Positions 5,493-6,620 of a stretch of 6,620 nucleotides of DNA are shown here, piece after piece. Origin of the DNA: Cyanobacteriota bacterium. Lineage in GTDB: Bacteria; Cyanobacteriota; Cyanobacteriia; Phormidesmidales; Phormidesmidaceae. How positions within the stretch are numbered: position 1 is the stretch's first letter; every line of letters starts with the position of its first letter. The stretch covers positions 1-6,620 of the forward strand of contig JAIXUR010000293.1 in assembly GCA_027483425.1 (NCBI GenBank), written 5' to 3'. The position numbers and the translations under genes are program-made. Under the pieces are notes generated by a model. That model worked only from the letters and a program-made list of their open reading frames with translations. It ran no database searches and was not told where the DNA came from.

Positions 5493-5693
5493 ATGGGTTT
5501 AGAGATTGGCCAAAAGGTAAAAGTATCCCGTCTACGCGATCGGGTTTCTAAGGATGTGGCGGCTTACCTTGGTAAGCCCGGTGTGGTCAGCCAGTTCAAG
5601 ATGGTAGACGGTAGCGGCGTGGGCGTGATCGTGGAGTTTGACGATCGCTACTCCACCTGGTTCTTTGAGGATGAATTGTCTTTGCTTCAGTAG
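5493..5693 (+). CDS. petP: Cytochrome b6f complex subunit PetP (DUF2862 family)
   Basis: PetP is a small peripheral subunit on the cytoplasmic (stromal) face of the cyanobacterial cytochrome b6f complex, linked to the stability of the complex and to linear electron flow. The 66-aa product has no membrane segment and carries the family's hallmarks: EIGQKVKVSRLRDRVS (4-19), GKPGVVSQFKMVDGSGVGVIVEF (27-49) and STWFFEDEL (54-62), which together suggest an SH3-like small beta barrel. ATG 5493 is preferred because family members begin M(x)EIGQKV. GGGAG lies 12 nt upstream, somewhat far; an in-frame ATG at 5469 and TTG at 5451 would add 8-14 residues that do not look like the family. The gene is divergent from hisF and followed 163 nt later by the ATPase gene. 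Family assignment is from remembered homologues such as Synechocystis Ssr2998. Confidence 0.9.
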   Translation: MGLEIGQKVKVSRLRDRVSKDVAAYLGKPGVVSQFKMVDGSGVGVIVEFDDRYSTWFFEDELSLLQ

Positions 5694-5856
5694 TAGGTCG
5701 CCTCGCCGGGCCTAGCGTCAAGACTGTTAGAATCCAAACACAGATTCCCCCGCCCCCGGCTGACAAGGAGGTGCGTAGTTAGCTGTTTACAGCCAGACTA
5801 CGGGTGATCTGTCTATCTAGCGATACCCTAACAGAACGCGTAGGCCCACTTTTTTT
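5694..5856 (+). promoter_or_regulatory. Leader region of the Get3d-like ATPase gene
   Basis: An extended -10 candidate TGTTAGAAT lies at 5725-5733, giving a possible start near 5740 and a leader of roughly 117 nt. In it are C-rich CCCCCGCCCCC (5747-5757), a near-perfect Shine-Dalgarno AAGGAGGTG (5765-5773), a hairpin (CGTAGT 5774-5779 with ACTACG 5797-5802, inner stem GCTG/CAGC) and a T7 run (5850-5856) just before the ATG. No known riboswitch class is apparent. Confidence 0.4.
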
Positions 5857-6620
5857 ATGGCATTAATTCTCACCTATCTAGGCAAGGGGGGCTGCGGCAG
5901 CACTACGGTGGCGATCGCCACGGCTAAGCAGCGGGCCCGAGCGGGGCAGCGGGTGTTGCTGGTCATTCAAGATGTGACCCCGGCTCCGGCGCTCCTGCTG
6001 GGTCACGCCCTGAGTGCCGAGCCCAGGGAGGTGGAGCCGAGTCTGTGGGCGGTGCAGTTCCAGGCAACGGCACTGCTCGAGCAGAGCTGGGACGAGGTGA
6101 AAACCCTGGAAGCTCAGTATCTGCGTACGCCCTTTCTCAAGGCTGTGTATGGCCAAGAGCTGGGCGTCATGCCGGGCATGGACAGTGCCCTGGCCCTCAA
6201 TGCCCTCCGGCAGCTAGAGGCCAGCGATCGCTACGATGTAATTATCTACGACGGCAGCGATGCCCTAGCCACCCTGCGCCTGTTGGGCCTGCCCGAGAGC
6301 CTCGACTGGTACCTGCGGCGGTTTCGCGGTGTGTTTCAACAGTCGGATGTGGGGCGGGTGCTGTCGCCCTTTTTGCAGCCCATGGCGGCGGCGGTGCTGG
6401 CGGTGGACTGGTCGGGAGATGTGCTAGACCAGCCCACTGGTCAGGTGCGATCGCAGCTCGAGCAAGGCCGCCAAGCGGTGGGCGACCCCAGCCGGATCGC
6501 TGCCTTTTTGGTCACGACCCCGGCCCCAGGGGCCGTGGCCACCGCCCGTTATCTGTGGGGCAGCGCCCAGCAAATCGGCCTGACCGTGGGTGGCGTACTG
6601 GTGAACAACGGCCCCCTGGA
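5857..6620 (+). CDS. Get3d/ArsA-family ATPase (3' truncated by window edge)
   Basis: The visible 254 residues are the ATPase core of an ArsA/Get3-type protein, closest to the photosynthetic-organism branch called Get3d (Synechocystis Sll0086, annotated as arsenical pump ATPase). Get3 proteins are dimeric P-loop ATPases that shield hydrophobic clients such as tail-anchored proteins; the client of Get3d is not settled, and arsenite transport is unlikely. Seen in the sequence: P-loop GKGGCGSTT (9-17), switch-I-like QDVTPAPALLLG (38-49), the conserved LEAQYLRTPFLKAVYGQELGVMPGMDSALALNAL block (84-117), and switch II YDGSDALATLRLL (131-143), equivalent to DTAPTGHTLRLL. The signature Lys (K10) is kept but the Walker A Lys is Ser15, which is odd. 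Family members run about 360 aa with a C-terminal alpha-crystallin-like domain that would lie beyond the window. The ATG is chosen on the family start MALILT; no Shine-Dalgarno precedes it. Confidence 0.88.
   Translation, partial: MALILTYLGKGGCGSTTVAIATAKQRARAGQRVLLVIQDVTPAPALLLGHALSAEPREVEPSLWAVQFQATALLEQSWDEVKTLEAQYLRTPFLKAVYGQELGVMPGMDSALALNALRQLEASDRYDVIIYDGSDALATLRLLGLPESLDWYLRRFRGVFQQSDVGRVLSPFLQPMAAAVLAVDWSGDVLDQPTGQVRSQLEQGRQAVGDPSRIAAFLVTTPAPGAVATARYLWGSAQQIGLTVGGVLVNNGPL

Noticed and set aside
5827..5856. Intrinsic terminator before the ATPase gene (CCTA...TAGG then T7)
   Set aside because: The stem is only about 4 bp and the T run directly abuts the start codon, so termination there is not credible.

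Overview
This is a GC-rich chromosomal window from a cyanobacterium. The evidence is at least 13 copies of the HIP1 octamer GCGATCGC in 6.6 kb (for example at 112, 275, 633, 709, 1922, 2367, 2373, 3118, 4528, 4918, 5911, 6224 and 6447), a petP gene, and a cyanobacterial-type ArsA/Get3 ATPase. The GC content and heptamer repeats would suit a filamentous Leptolyngbya/Nodosilinea-like lineage, but that is a guess. I see no CRISPR array, transposase, phage gene, rRNA or tRNA.

Layout. 1-309 (+): the C-terminal end of a GGDEF diguanylate cyclase, with a perfect hairpin over its stop codon. 310-578: a gap without a convincing gene. 579-1907 (+): a secreted 442-aa protein of unknown function. It converges on and overlaps by 19 nt prmC (1889-2809, -), the methyltransferase that modifies release factors. 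2810-3009: a divergent promoter region ending in a 17-bp tandem duplication at the start of a secreted protein with two peptidoglycan-binding domains (3010-3774, +). A strong bidirectional terminator (3865-3901) separates that gene from a convergent 99-aa membrane protein (3930-4229, -). 4230-4488: a gap with an inverted repeat and 11-bp-phased direct repeats. 4489-5274 (-): hisF, for histidine biosynthesis. 5493-5693 (+): petP, a small cytochrome b6f subunit, divergent from hisF. 5857-6620 (+): the 5' part of a Get3d/ArsA-like ATPase that runs off the window.

The genes are mostly single transcription units with unrelated jobs: c-di-GMP signalling, envelope, translation termination, histidine synthesis and photosynthetic electron transport. 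There is no obvious operon beyond petP followed by the ATPase gene at a 163-nt distance. I found no clear new multigene system. The most unusual local features are four. The 17-bp duplication puts an upstream ATG out of frame and supplies a Shine-Dalgarno to a TTG start. The ATPase P-loop has Ser where the Walker A Lys is expected. The ATPase leader carries a near-perfect Shine-Dalgarno and a hairpin but no SD at its own ATG. Matching degenerate heptamer arrays lie directly after two stop codons.
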